Made by a program: the position numbers and the translations under genes. This document shows, piece by piece, positions 42,007 through 49,674 of a DNA stretch of 64,000 nt. Origin of the DNA: SIRX01 sp965214475 (GTDB taxonomy: Bacteria > Actinomycetota > Rubrobacteria > Rubrobacterales > Rubrobacteraceae); NCBI GenBank assembly GCA_965214475.1, contig OZ243953.1, forward strand, positions 186,001 to 250,000, read 5' to 3'. Under the pieces are notes generated by a model. It made no database searches. It was not told the DNA's origin and worked only from the letters and a program-made list of their open reading frames with translations. Position 1 is the stretch's first letter. The number at the start of each line of letters is the position of its first letter.

Positions 42007-42747
42007 CTATGTTCCATTTTCCGTGCCGGTTATCTGGGCGGCGCTGGTTAGAATGTCGAGATCACTTACGTGTATCTTACGGCGTTTCAACTCGACGGCC
42101 CCGAGGTCTTGGAGGTGGGCGAAAGCCCGGGTTACGGCTTCGCGGTTGGCCCCGATCATGGTGCCCAATTGTTGGTGGGTGTAGTGGGCGGGTATTTTGT
42201 AGTCTTCTCCGGTCTTGATGCCCTCGGCCTCGATAAGCTGCAGGATAAGGCCGGCGAGACGCACGGGTACCTCTTTTAGTCCCATGGCTTCCATGCGCGC
42301 CTCATAGCGCATCAGACGCTCACCCAACAGATACGTAAGCTGCAAGCCGACTTGCGGCTTGCGGAGGATCAGGCGTTCCAGGTCCGTGCGGCACATGGTG
42401 GAGACCGTCGAGGGTTCCAAAGCCTGGGCGTAAGAGTTACGCAGACGCTGCGCCGTAAGCGACATCTCGCCAAAGACCGTGCCGCTACCAAACACACTAA
42501 GGGTAAACTCCCGATCTTCAGAAGTCTTCCTGTAAATCCGTACCCGACCTTTCTGGAGTATGAAAAGTGTCTCTCCCAGGTCCATCGGGGTAAAGAAGAC
42601 CTCTCCGGGCTCCATGTGGGTCTCAAGGTTCTTCCACTCGATCTCTTCTATCTCATCGTTGGAGAGCGGCTCGAAAATGTCCACCATGGACAGGAGCTTG
42701 AGACTTTCGTCTGCTACACCGCCGCTCGTCCTTCTGAGCTTGACCAT
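42007..42747 (-). CDS. Crp/Fnr-family transcriptional regulator
   Basis: A 246-residue dimeric regulator. The start is ATG 42747 with GGAGG six bases upstream. Residues about 25-140 form the cyclic-nucleotide-binding-type beta roll (GEVFFTPMDLGETLFILQKGRVRIYRKT, then VFGSGTVFGEMSLTAQ). The helix at 150-170 is the dimer helix. The C-terminal winged helix-turn-helix has YTHQQLGTMIGANREAVTRAFAHLQDLGAVEL. No FNR-type cysteine cluster is seen, so direct iron-sulphur oxygen sensing is unlikely. Its place between two PRC/DUF2382 genes suggests it controls this stress cluster; that is inference. Confidence 0.92.
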   Translation of the reverse strand: MVKLRRTSGGVADESLKLLSMVDIFEPLSNDEIEEIEWKNLETHMEPGEVFFTPMDLGETLFILQKGRVRIYRKTSEDREFTLSVFGSGTVFGEMSLTAQRLRNSYAQALEPSTVSTMCRTDLERLILRKPQVGLQLTYLLGERLMRYEARMEAMGLKEVPVRLAGLILQLIEAEGIKTGEDYKIPAHYTHQQLGTMIGANREAVTRAFAHLQDLGAVELKRRKIHVSDLDILTSAAQITGTENGT

Positions 42748-42919
42748 ACGCGCCTCCAACAAGACCCGGGTTTCATGGGACTGTCTCCAGCTTCAATATC
42801 ACTTGCACTGTTAGCCGCCGGATGCACACCTCACCGGAACACCGGCAAGAGAAGAAGATCTTTTTGTCTGGGTACGCTTCGTCTCTGCTTAGTGCTGACG
42901 CTACAAGTTGCCTTGTCCT

Positions 42920-43849
42920 CTAGCGGTCGCGGCGGTTCGTTTCGCCTTCTATGTCGATCTCTTCCTTGCGCACGTCCGCCTCGACGATCTCCTCTTCCTC
43001 GACCATCTCCTTCTTGATACGAAGCTCTTCTTTGACCACCGGCCGCTTCTCGACAACGACTTCTTCCTCGACTACGGGAATCCGGATCTCCTCTTCGCCT
43101 GACTTTATACCCTCTGTGGTGCCGCGTTCAGAACTTCTGGAGGTTGCCTCGCCTTCCACGGGAACGCGCTCGACGGTTACCTCCTCATGCCTTTTGGGGA
43201 CCCGCACCTGTTCCCGGTCGGTCCTGACCCGTCGGCGCACGTTGACCGTGCCAGCCTGGCGCTCGCGGGTGCCGGCGCGGAGTTCTTCTTCTTTACGCTG
43301 GATGTTCAACTCATCGTCTGCGGTAGTCTCCGACCGTACGGTTTCTTCACGCTCACGCCCGGGTGAGGTCCGGGGCTCTTCAGGTGGTGGACGCTCCTCT
43401 GTGCGGGGTCGCGAAGTTTCCAGGGGGTCTTCGGTACGGCCTCTCTCACCGTAACCCAAATCTACATCCGGGTCCCGTCGAGAACCATAACTACCGCGTC
43501 CACTGCCACCTACGTTAGAGGTCAGGCCGTAGTATTGGCGAATCTCTGCTTCATGCTCCGGCGAGACGGTCTCGTCGTCGTCGAAACTGGGCGCGTCTTT
43601 TATGGCATCTTTGGACGCCGCGACTTCGAGGAGTTCACGCCGGTCGTTGATGCGTACCATGTCCATTGGAATCAGCGTGGACTTCATTCCCAGAAAGCCC
43701 ATCTTGACCCCGATATACTCGGGCTGGTTGTTCTCATCTACAAAGATGTCGTCTACTTTGCCGATCTCTTCGTAGTGCTCGTCGAAAACCCTGTAACTGG
43801 CGTAATCTTCCTGCAAGTTCTGTGCCGGACTTCCACCTTCACCGCGCAT
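42920..43849 (-). CDS. PRC-barrel / DUF2382 protein, copy 2
   Basis: A 309-residue paralogue of the 40445-41233 gene. PRC barrel: YRVFDEHYEEIGKVDDIFVDE, then EYIGVKMGFLGMKSTLIPMD. The linker is longer and Arg/Pro/Glu-rich (GSYGSRRDPDVDLGYGERG, PRTEERPPPEEP). DUF2382 part: LNIQRKEEELRAGTRERQAG, VNVRRRVRTDREQVRVPKRH, then IRIPVVEEEVVVEKRPVVKEEL and VRKEEIDIE. Differences between copies lie mostly in the linker. ATG 43849 is preceded by AAAAGGGG. The two copies bracket a crp gene and a hypothetical gene, suggesting duplication with later insertion or a conserved stress cluster. Confidence 0.92.
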   Translation of the reverse strand: MRGEGGSPAQNLQEDYASYRVFDEHYEEIGKVDDIFVDENNQPEYIGVKMGFLGMKSTLIPMDMVRINDRRELLEVAASKDAIKDAPSFDDDETVSPEHEAEIRQYYGLTSNVGGSGRGSYGSRRDPDVDLGYGERGRTEDPLETSRPRTEERPPPEEPRTSPGREREETVRSETTADDELNIQRKEEELRAGTRERQAGTVNVRRRVRTDREQVRVPKRHEEVTVERVPVEGEATSRSSERGTTEGIKSGEEEIRIPVVEEEVVVEKRPVVKEELRIKKEMVEEEEIVEADVRKEEIDIEGETNRRDR

Positions 43850-43963
43850 TGAATGCCCCTTTTCGTTGCTCTAATTGCATTGCTAGTAGATTACCCTTTG
43901 AAAGATACGCGCAAACGGTTTGGGAGTTCTTTATGTAGAGGTTGGTCGGTTGTGCGGAATGAT

Positions 43964-44287
43964 TCAGTCTATGCGCTGTTCGAGGCGGGTGATCTGGTCT
44001 CGAAGCTCGCTTATCTCGTGCTCGAGGTATGCCTCCCGCCCCCGGATACGGGTGTATCCGGCTTCTAGGGCCGAGCCGATACGGTCTATCGTTTTTACGG
44101 AGGTATGGCCCAAAAAGCTCGCCGAGGTCGCTATGCCGCCTAGGGTGGATTTTCCGAAGGATTTGGCGGTGGGGGTGGTCACGAAAGAACCTACGGCGAA
44201 GCCGCCCGCTACTCCGACTGCCGCCCCTATCAGAAACTTTGTAGAACCCTCGCCCAAGTAAACTCCTAGTGTTCTCCAAGCTGCCAT
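43964..44287 (-). CDS. Small membrane-associated protein with coiled-coil end
   Basis: A 107-residue protein from ATG 44287 (an ATG at 44323 lies upstream in frame). A glycine-rich hydrophobic segment (FLIGAAVGVAGGFAVGSFVT) spans or touches the membrane, followed by a Ser/Thr/Gly-rich region and a charged helical end (YLEHEISELRDQITRLEQRID) that looks like a short coiled coil. It resembles small actinobacterial membrane-shaping or stress proteins (YtxH-like) without a sure match. Divergent from selA, with only about 70 bases between. Confidence 0.6.
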   Translation of the reverse strand: MAAWRTLGVYLGEGSTKFLIGAAVGVAGGFAVGSFVTTPTAKSFGKSTLGGIATSASFLGHTSVKTIDRIGSALEAGYTRIRGREAYLEHEISELRDQITRLEQRID

Positions 44288-44356
44288 CCGACGCTTCCAG
44301 TATAGCGTATTCGCCTGCCACATCGGTGCAAAGCGTGCAGGTTATACTGGGTCAGT

Positions 44357-45730
44357 ATGCTGGAAACAGGTAAAAGAGAGCGGTTGCGGCGCCTGCCGGC
44401 GGTCGACGCTGTGCTGCGGAGTCCGGGCGTGGATTGGCTCGCGGAACAGCATGGATGGCCCGCCGTTACCGCCGCCATTCGTGAGGTCTTGAAAGAAGCG
44501 CGGGCGGAGATCCTGGCCGGTGGCGAACCGGAGATCGGGGAGGAGGTCCTGGTTGCTGAGGTCGCCAGGTCACTCTCTCACAGGGGACTCCGGCGAGTAG
44601 TGAACGCTACCGGGGTCATTTTGCACACCAATCTAGGGCGCTCGATATTGTCTGACCGGGCGATCGAAGCTGTTACGGAAGCGGCCCGAGGCTACTCGAA
44701 CCTGGAGTATGACCTATCGACGGGCAGGAGAGGCTCACGCTACGATCACTCCGTTCCGCTGTTGCGGGAAATCACCGGCGCCGAAGACGCCCTGGTAGTA
44801 AACAACTGCGCGGCGGCAACGCTTCTAGCGCTTTCGGTGGTCGTCTCCGAAGCGGGGACCGAGATGGAGAAACCGGAGGTGATCGTCTCTCGCGGACAGC
44901 TCATAGAGATCGGGGGCGGCTTTCGCATCCCGGAGGTGCTGGCGCTCTCCGGTGCCAGGCTGCGCGAGGTCGGAACCACGAACCGTACCCGGCTCTCCGA
45001 CTACGCGAACGCCGTAGACGAGAACACCCGCGCCATCCTCTGGGTACACCCATCCAACTTCGAGGTCCAGGGCTTTACCGAGTCGGTCGGTGTAGAAGAA
45101 CTCTCCACGCTGAACCTGCCGGTCATAGCCGACGTTGGAAGTGGCGCGCTGGTTCCCATGGGCGACGAGCCGCGGGTGCAGAGTACGGTCCGGTCGGGGG
45201 CGGAGTTGACGATCTTCTCCGGCGACAAACTGCTCGGCGGTCCACAAGCTGGGATCATCGTCGGATCTTCGCGTTGGATCTCCGCGATGCGCCGTCATCC
45301 GCTCACGCGTGCAGTAAGAACCGATAAGCTCTGCCTCGCCGCCCTCGAAGCAACCCTGAATTCCTACCAGAACGGCTCGGCTGCCGAAGACCTGCCAACG
45401 CTCAAAATGTTCAACGCGCCGGCCGAAGAGGTGCGTGAACGTGCCGAAAATCTGGCAGTCGCATTGTCCGAAGCTGCGGGAGACATTGAGCTAGACGTCG
45501 TTCCCTCCGTGGCGCGAAGTGGCGGCGGAACCTTGCCGGTATACGAGATTCCGTCTTTCGCCGTGCGTCTTGGCGGACGGGACGCGGACGCTCTGGCAGA
45601 GCAACTGCGCGCCGCGGACCCGCCGGTGGTCGGACGGGTGGCGGATGGAAGGCTGTGGCTGGACGCGAGGACGCTCTTGCCGGATGAAGAGAAGGCTATC
45701 GTGGGGGCCGTACGTGTCGCCGCCGGATGA
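44357..45730 (+). CDS. selA: L-seryl-tRNA(Sec) selenium transferase
   Basis: PLP enzyme that converts seryl-tRNA(Sec) to selenocysteinyl-tRNA(Sec) using selenophosphate. Length 457, usual for the family. The N-terminal tRNA-binding helices begin RRLPAVDAVLRSP; then VVNATGVILHTNLGRS, YDLSTGRRGSRYDH, NNCAAATLL and the PLP lysine in FSGDKLLGGPQAGI. A TATACT -10 box at 44343-44348 stands 8 bases before the ATG, so the leader is at most very short. It is followed within 4 bases by selB and then the tRNA-Sec gene: a full selABC unit, lacking selD in this window. Confidence 0.96.
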   Translation: MLETGKRERLRRLPAVDAVLRSPGVDWLAEQHGWPAVTAAIREVLKEARAEILAGGEPEIGEEVLVAEVARSLSHRGLRRVVNATGVILHTNLGRSILSDRAIEAVTEAARGYSNLEYDLSTGRRGSRYDHSVPLLREITGAEDALVVNNCAAATLLALSVVVSEAGTEMEKPEVIVSRGQLIEIGGGFRIPEVLALSGARLREVGTTNRTRLSDYANAVDENTRAILWVHPSNFEVQGFTESVGVEELSTLNLPVIADVGSGALVPMGDEPRVQSTVRSGAELTIFSGDKLLGGPQAGIIVGSSRWISAMRRHPLTRAVRTDKLCLAALEATLNSYQNGSAAEDLPTLKMFNAPAEEVRERAENLAVALSEAAGDIELDVVPSVARSGGGTLPVYEIPSFAVRLGGRDADALAEQLRAADPPVVGRVADGRLWLDARTLLPDEEKAIVGAVRVAAG

Positions 45731-45734
45731 GCGT

Positions 45735-47564
45735 ATGGTAGCCCTCACCATCGGGACGGCGGGACACGTAGACCACGGCAAGACCACGCTGGTCCGCTAC
45801 ATGACCGGCACCGATACCGACCGTTTGGAAGAAGAACACCGTCGAGGCATCTCTATCGTGCCCGGCTTCGCGGAGTTGGAGCTTCCCAGTGGCCGGAGGG
45901 CGAGCCTCGTGGACGTGCCGGGCCACGAACGCTTTGTAAAGAACATGGTAGCCGGGTCGAGCGGTGTAGACGCTTTTCTACTCGTGGTCGCCGCCGACGA
46001 CGGGGTAATGCCCCAGACAAAAGAGCACCTCGACGTGCTGCGGGTGCTGGGTGTTCAACAGGGCGTCGTGGCGCTGACAAAGACCGATGTTGTAGACGAG
46101 GAAACCGTAGAGCTGGCCCAACTCGAAGTAGCGGAGCTTCTCGAAGAAGCGGAGATCGAAGCTCCCGTATCGCCGGTCAGCGGCGTTACCGGAGAGGGCG
46201 TCGCGGAACTCAAAGAAGCCCTCGACCGATTGTTGGGTGACACACAGCACGTCCACGCCGAAAGTGGCCTGGCGCGGCTACCGGTGGACCGGGCATTCGT
46301 GCTGAAGGGGATCGGGGTCGTAGTTACCGGAACGTTGTGGACGGGCAGCATCCGAACCGGCGATGCACTCTACACTTCCTCCGGACATCGGCCGAGGGTG
46401 CGTGGTATTCAGACCCACGGGCATAAGGCGGAAGTAGCTAACGTCGGGACGCGCACTGCCCTGGACCTAGCAGGCGTCGAGCCCGGCCAGATCGAAGCCG
46501 GCGACGTGCTACTCTCCCGACCCGTTGAAGAGAGCCGGGGCCTGGATGCCCGGCTCCGGCTACTGAACGGCACGCATCCACTGAAGCACGGAGTCCGGGT
46601 GCGGCTGCACCACGGCACACGCTCCACAAACGCCCGCATACTCTTTATAGACCGCAAAGGGTTGCTCCCCGGAGAGGCTGTTCTTGCACGCCTAAGGCTC
46701 GAAGAGTCCTTGGTAGCCCTGGCCGGGGATCGTTTCGTTTTGCGTTCTATGTCGTCCCAGGTAACGATCGGTGGCGGCGTGGTTCTGGATCCGCAGCCCA
46801 CAGGCGGCAAGCCCGACCGTGACTGGCTGGAGGCGCTGGAAAGCAAAGACGTCCAACAAGCCGTACCCTTGGCGCTTTCCCTTAACCCCGGACGGGGCAT
46901 GACGGCCACCGAACTCTCTCTTATCCTATCCGTTGAACAGGATGAGATAGCGTGTGCTCTGGACGACCTGTCGACGGTAAACCGGCTCGGCCAACGCTAC
47001 GTTTTGGCAGCCGAGATCACTGCTGCCCGCACCCGGCTGCTAGATGCCTTGAAGAACCGGGCCTCCGAACGTCCCGAAAGCCCGGACCTAACTGTCGCTG
47101 AAGCCCGAACGGCAACGGGGCTCGCCCCGGAGTTCGCCGATGCCCTTATAGACCAACTCGTCAAAACCAGAATCCAAACTTCGGACTCCGGACTGAGCCT
47201 ACTGCGGGCTGACCAAGTGCCACCGGAGCTTGAGGCGGCAGCGAGCGAGCTTCTTGAGAGTCTTCGCGAGGCCGGTGTGGAACCACCGGCAACCGTACCC
47301 GGACCCCCGGTAAAGCTGCTAACGAAGCGTGGTGCGGCAGTCGAGCTTGGCCCAAACCTGTTCGGGGCGCGTGAGGTAGCGGAGGGCGTGCTGGAAGAGA
47401 TAAAGTCTGTCTGCCGGGAGCAGGGCGACATCTCGCTCGCCGAGTTTCGTGACCGGCTGGAGACGAGCCGTAAATACGCCCAGGCGTGGCTCGAATACTC
47501 CGACGCCGCCGGGGTCACAAGCCGTACGGGAGACGTCCGAGTCCTGACCCGCCGGCATCGCTAG
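45735..47564 (+). CDS. selB: Selenocysteine-specific elongation factor SelB
   Basis: GTPase that carries Sec-tRNA to UGA codons marked by SECIS RNA. Start ATG 45735, 609 residues; longer starts inside selA would be unsupported. Motifs: G1 GTAGHVDHGKTT (residues 7-18), G2 RRGISIVPGFAEL, G3 DVPGHERFV, G4 LTKTDVVD. Three beta-barrel domains follow (HTGSIRTGDALY-type segment, VLSRPVEESRGLDARLRLL), then four winged helices at about 375-609, which bind the SECIS hairpin, ending EYSDAAGVTSRTGDVRVL. Its pairing with selA and tRNA-Sec is strong contextual support. Confidence 0.96.
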   Translation: MVALTIGTAGHVDHGKTTLVRYMTGTDTDRLEEEHRRGISIVPGFAELELPSGRRASLVDVPGHERFVKNMVAGSSGVDAFLLVVAADDGVMPQTKEHLDVLRVLGVQQGVVALTKTDVVDEETVELAQLEVAELLEEAEIEAPVSPVSGVTGEGVAELKEALDRLLGDTQHVHAESGLARLPVDRAFVLKGIGVVVTGTLWTGSIRTGDALYTSSGHRPRVRGIQTHGHKAEVANVGTRTALDLAGVEPGQIEAGDVLLSRPVEESRGLDARLRLLNGTHPLKHGVRVRLHHGTRSTNARILFIDRKGLLPGEAVLARLRLEESLVALAGDRFVLRSMSSQVTIGGGVVLDPQPTGGKPDRDWLEALESKDVQQAVPLALSLNPGRGMTATELSLILSVEQDEIACALDDLSTVNRLGQRYVLAAEITAARTRLLDALKNRASERPESPDLTVAEARTATGLAPEFADALIDQLVKTRIQTSDSGLSLLRADQVPPELEAAASELLESLREAGVEPPATVPGPPVKLLTKRGAAVELGPNLFGAREVAEGVLEEIKSVCREQGDISLAEFRDRLETSRKYAQAWLEYSDAAGVTSRTGDVRVLTRRHR

Positions 47565-47586
47565 CCGGTGTACTAAAATGTCCGGC

Positions 47587-47675
47587 GGAATGCGTGGGCC
47601 TGGTGGCCCGGCCGGTCTTCAAAACCGGTTTGCGGACTTCAAAAGGCCGTGGAGGTTCGATTCCCCCGCATTCCG
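47587..47675 (+). tRNA. selC: tRNA-Sec (anticodon TCA)
   Basis: GGAATGCG (47587-47594) pairs with CGCATTCC (47667-47674), giving the 8-bp acceptor of bacterial tRNA-Sec, with discriminator G at 47675. Pairing extends outward for three further bases (47584-47586). The D stem is GGGCC/GGCCC with loop TGGT, the anticodon stem CCGGT/ACCGG encloses CTTCAAA with anticodon TCA, and a long variable arm follows. The T stem GGAGG/CCCCC contains an A-C mismatch in its centre. It lies 22 bases after selB. Confidence 0.93.
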
Positions 47676-47788
47676 CCCTTTAGGGTCCAAATGCCCGCCC
47701 AACGTTCGTTACATGCAACATGTACCAAGAAAAAAAGCCGGGATTCTCTTCTGGATGAGGTTATAGACCGGCGCGACTCGCTTGTTTT

Positions 47789-48013
47789 TTGCAAGAGGTG
47801 AGCCTGTGTAGGGCGTTCCGAATACTCACTACTTTCTATGAAGATTTCGTGCTCACGGAGCGCCTGCGCGTAGCTGGTACCGAAGAAGCTACCCACAACA
47901 GCGGACATCGTATAGATTATGTCCTTTGTAGAGGCGGACTTCGCGAAGTAGGCTACTCTACGCAGAAAAGCCTGAGCGACCACCGCATGTTGACAGTAGA
48001 CCTGGAGGTTTGA
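47789..48013 (+). pseudogene. C-terminal remnant of an endonuclease/exonuclease/phosphatase-family protein
   Basis: The frame ending at TGA 48013 reads HNSGHRIDYVLCRGGL, then STQKSLSDHRMLTVDLEV: the last two conserved blocks (R-I-D-Y-V-L and S-D-H-R/x-x-V) of the EEP fold. The catalytic front half, with its Asn, Glu and His residues, is missing and the preceding 47680-47790 does not encode it. Only about 70 codons remain. The ribosome binding site of moaC lies within its last codons. This looks like a leftover of a deletion. Gap 47676-47788 shows a small ACATG/CATGT inverted repeat and nothing more. Confidence 0.65.
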
Positions 48014-48016
48014 GCA

Positions 48017-48466
48017 ATGACGGAGTTTTCACACCTGGACCGCGAAGGCGCCGCACGGATGGTCGATGTCGGAGAAAAAACCATCGTTCGGCGCACCGCA
48101 ACAGCCGCGGGTTCCATCAGGATGTCGCCCGAAACCGTTCGACTACTCCAGGATAAGGCACTTCCTAAAGGAGATGCCTTGAACACGGCGAGGATCGCCG
48201 GTGTCCTGGCGGCTAAGAGGACGCCGGATCTGATCCCTTTGTGCCACGGCCTCAACCTGACCCACATAGATCTGGAATTTGCCGTAGGAGATGATCAGAT
48301 AGAGATAACCGCCACCTCCCAGGTGAACGACCGCACCGGCGTCGAGATGGAGGCGCTAACCGCCGTTAGCGTGGCGGCCCTGACGATCTACGATATGTGC
48401 AAAGCCGTTGACAAACAAATGGTTATCAGCGACGTACGGCTGCTGGAGAAGACCAAAGAAGGCTAA
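48017..48466 (+). CDS. moaC: Cyclic pyranopterin monophosphate synthase
   Basis: Second enzyme of molybdenum-cofactor biosynthesis, turning the MoaA product into cPMP. 149 residues, the normal length. Motifs: FSHLDREGAARMVDVGEKT, KRTPDLIPLCHGLNLTH with the active-site Cys-His, and RTGVEMEALTAVSVAALTIYDMCKAVDK, one of the most conserved stretches of the family. GGAGG nine bases upstream lies inside the remnant of the previous gene. No moaA or other moa gene is close, so the gene stands alone here. Its last 4 bases overlap a convergent gene. Confidence 0.97.
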   Translation: MTEFSHLDREGAARMVDVGEKTIVRRTATAAGSIRMSPETVRLLQDKALPKGDALNTARIAGVLAAKRTPDLIPLCHGLNLTHIDLEFAVGDDQIEITATSQVNDRTGVEMEALTAVSVAALTIYDMCKAVDKQMVISDVRLLEKTKEG

Positions 48467-48843
48467 ACGCCGCCTCCACCACCTCCGCTATGAGGACGAT
48501 CTGTTATCCGTTTGAGTGACCGCTCCTCTTTTAACTCGTGGACCTCTTCGCTGTTTTCACGTTTTCTGGGCGTGCCGTAAACCAGCCCGAGAACTGATGG
48601 ATAGCGTTCGTCTATATCCTGTAATAACGCAAATGCGGACGCTGAATCTCCTTCTCGCCGAAATTTACGCGCTCGGGTGAGTTGTTCGTCATAGCGATTG
48701 AGCCGCTTCCTACGAGCCGGGTTTAGACGCTTGTACCAGCGTAACCCCGCAGCCTCGTCCTGAGCTTTCTCCAGGCGAACCTCGACCTTACGGAAGAGGT
48801 CTGCTACTTCCTCCGTCGAACTGTACGAACCTCTCTCAGACAT
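48463..48843 (-). CDS. Hypothetical charged helical protein
   Basis: A 126-residue basic and acidic alternating protein, no family recognised. The middle (LRWYKRLNPARRKRLNRYDEQLTRARKFRREGDSASAFALLQDIDERYP) looks like a pair of TPR-like helices; the end is HSGGGGGGV, a run of six glycines. ATG 48843 has AAAGGTGAG just upstream, a very good ribosome binding site. It overlaps the end of moaC by 4 bases in convergent orientation. Confidence 0.7.
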   Translation of the reverse strand: MSERGSYSSTEEVADLFRKVEVRLEKAQDEAAGLRWYKRLNPARRKRLNRYDEQLTRARKFRREGDSASAFALLQDIDERYPSVLGLVYGTPRKRENSEEVHELKEERSLKRITDRPHSGGGGGGV

Positions 48844-49068
48844 CGCTCACCTTTCTAACCATTGCACCATTCCCGTGCAGCGAGAAGGCAGCCTCATATT
48901 GCCGCGTAAGTGCATTATATTACATATTCTCTGAGTCGGGTGATGGTTTGCGAAGACGACATTGGAGAAGCCCTGGGAGAAGCCCTGGTGTAGCAAGCGT
49001 GAAGTTTCATACGGCTCTTCTCTAGGGGGTATGTAACACTTTGTGAGGCGGTAGTATACAAACTTGTT

Positions 49069-49674
49069 ATGCTAGACTCGCAGATCAGTTTGGGAGTCCG
49101 CAATACTCAGGAGGCGGAGATCGAGGAAGCCGTTCTATATCCTATATTTCTGGATCTCAGCGGCCGGCGTTGCGTGGTCGTTGGGGGGGGTAAGGTCGCC
49201 AATCGGAAGGCCCGCAAGTTGCTACAAGCCAGGGCGGAGGTCGTGGTGATCTCACCGGAGATAAAGCCGGAGATAGAGAGCATGGCTGTGGAGGTACGCC
49301 GTCGTCCCTACGAAAACGGGGATTTGGAGGGTGCTTACCTGGCTTTTACGGCTACGGACTCGCGTAAAGTAAACTCGGCTGTCGCGCAAGAGGCGCTAGA
49401 GCGGGGTATCTTTGTCAACGTCGCAGATAAACCCTCCGAAGGAAGTTTTGCGCTGCCCTCGACGCTGCGCCGGGGTAGGTTGCAGGTTGCGGTCTCGACG
49501 GGTGGGGCCTCGCCGACTTTGGCCCGGTCTATTCGGGGAGAGTTGGAGAAACAGTTCGGACCGGAGTGGGCCGGCTTGATCGGGGAGCTGCAGCATCGCA
49601 GGAGCGATGGGGTAGAACCGGACGAAAGTTTGCAAAGGGAGGTGATCCAGTGCTTATCGCAGTTGCGGGGATGA
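49069..49674 (+). CDS. Precorrin-2 dehydrogenase / siroheme-type bifunctional domain
   Basis: NAD-dependent oxidation of precorrin-2 to sirohydrochlorin, on the branch to siroheme and cobalamin. The protein has YPIFLDLSGRRCVVVGGGKVANRKARKL (Rossmann fold), ATDSRKVN, FVNVADKPSEGSFALPSTLRRGRLQVAVSTGGASPTLARSIR, as in the CysG/Met8 N-terminal domain. ATG 49069 gives 201 residues; it lacks a ribosome binding site but TATACA is 8 bases ahead. ATC 49120 has AGGAGG five bases upstream and gives a 184-residue protein beginning nearer the family's usual start. First gene of the tetrapyrrole operon; overlaps hemA by 25 bases. Confidence 0.9.
   Translation: MLDSQISLGVRNTQEAEIEEAVLYPIFLDLSGRRCVVVGGGKVANRKARKLLQARAEVVVISPEIKPEIESMAVEVRRRPYENGDLEGAYLAFTATDSRKVNSAVAQEALERGIFVNVADKPSEGSFALPSTLRRGRLQVAVSTGGASPTLARSIRGELEKQFGPEWAGLIGELQHRRSDGVEPDESLQREVIQCLSQLRG

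Noticed and set aside
47690..47800. SECIS hairpin downstream of tRNA-Sec
   Set aside because: Small inverted repeats (ACATG/CATGT, CTTG/CAAG) occur but no in-frame TGA lies ahead of them in a protein-like frame.
48955..48990. Small direct repeat GGAGAAGCCCT in the gap before the tetrapyrrole operon
   Set aside because: Only two short adjacent copies; no sign of a mobile element or regulator.
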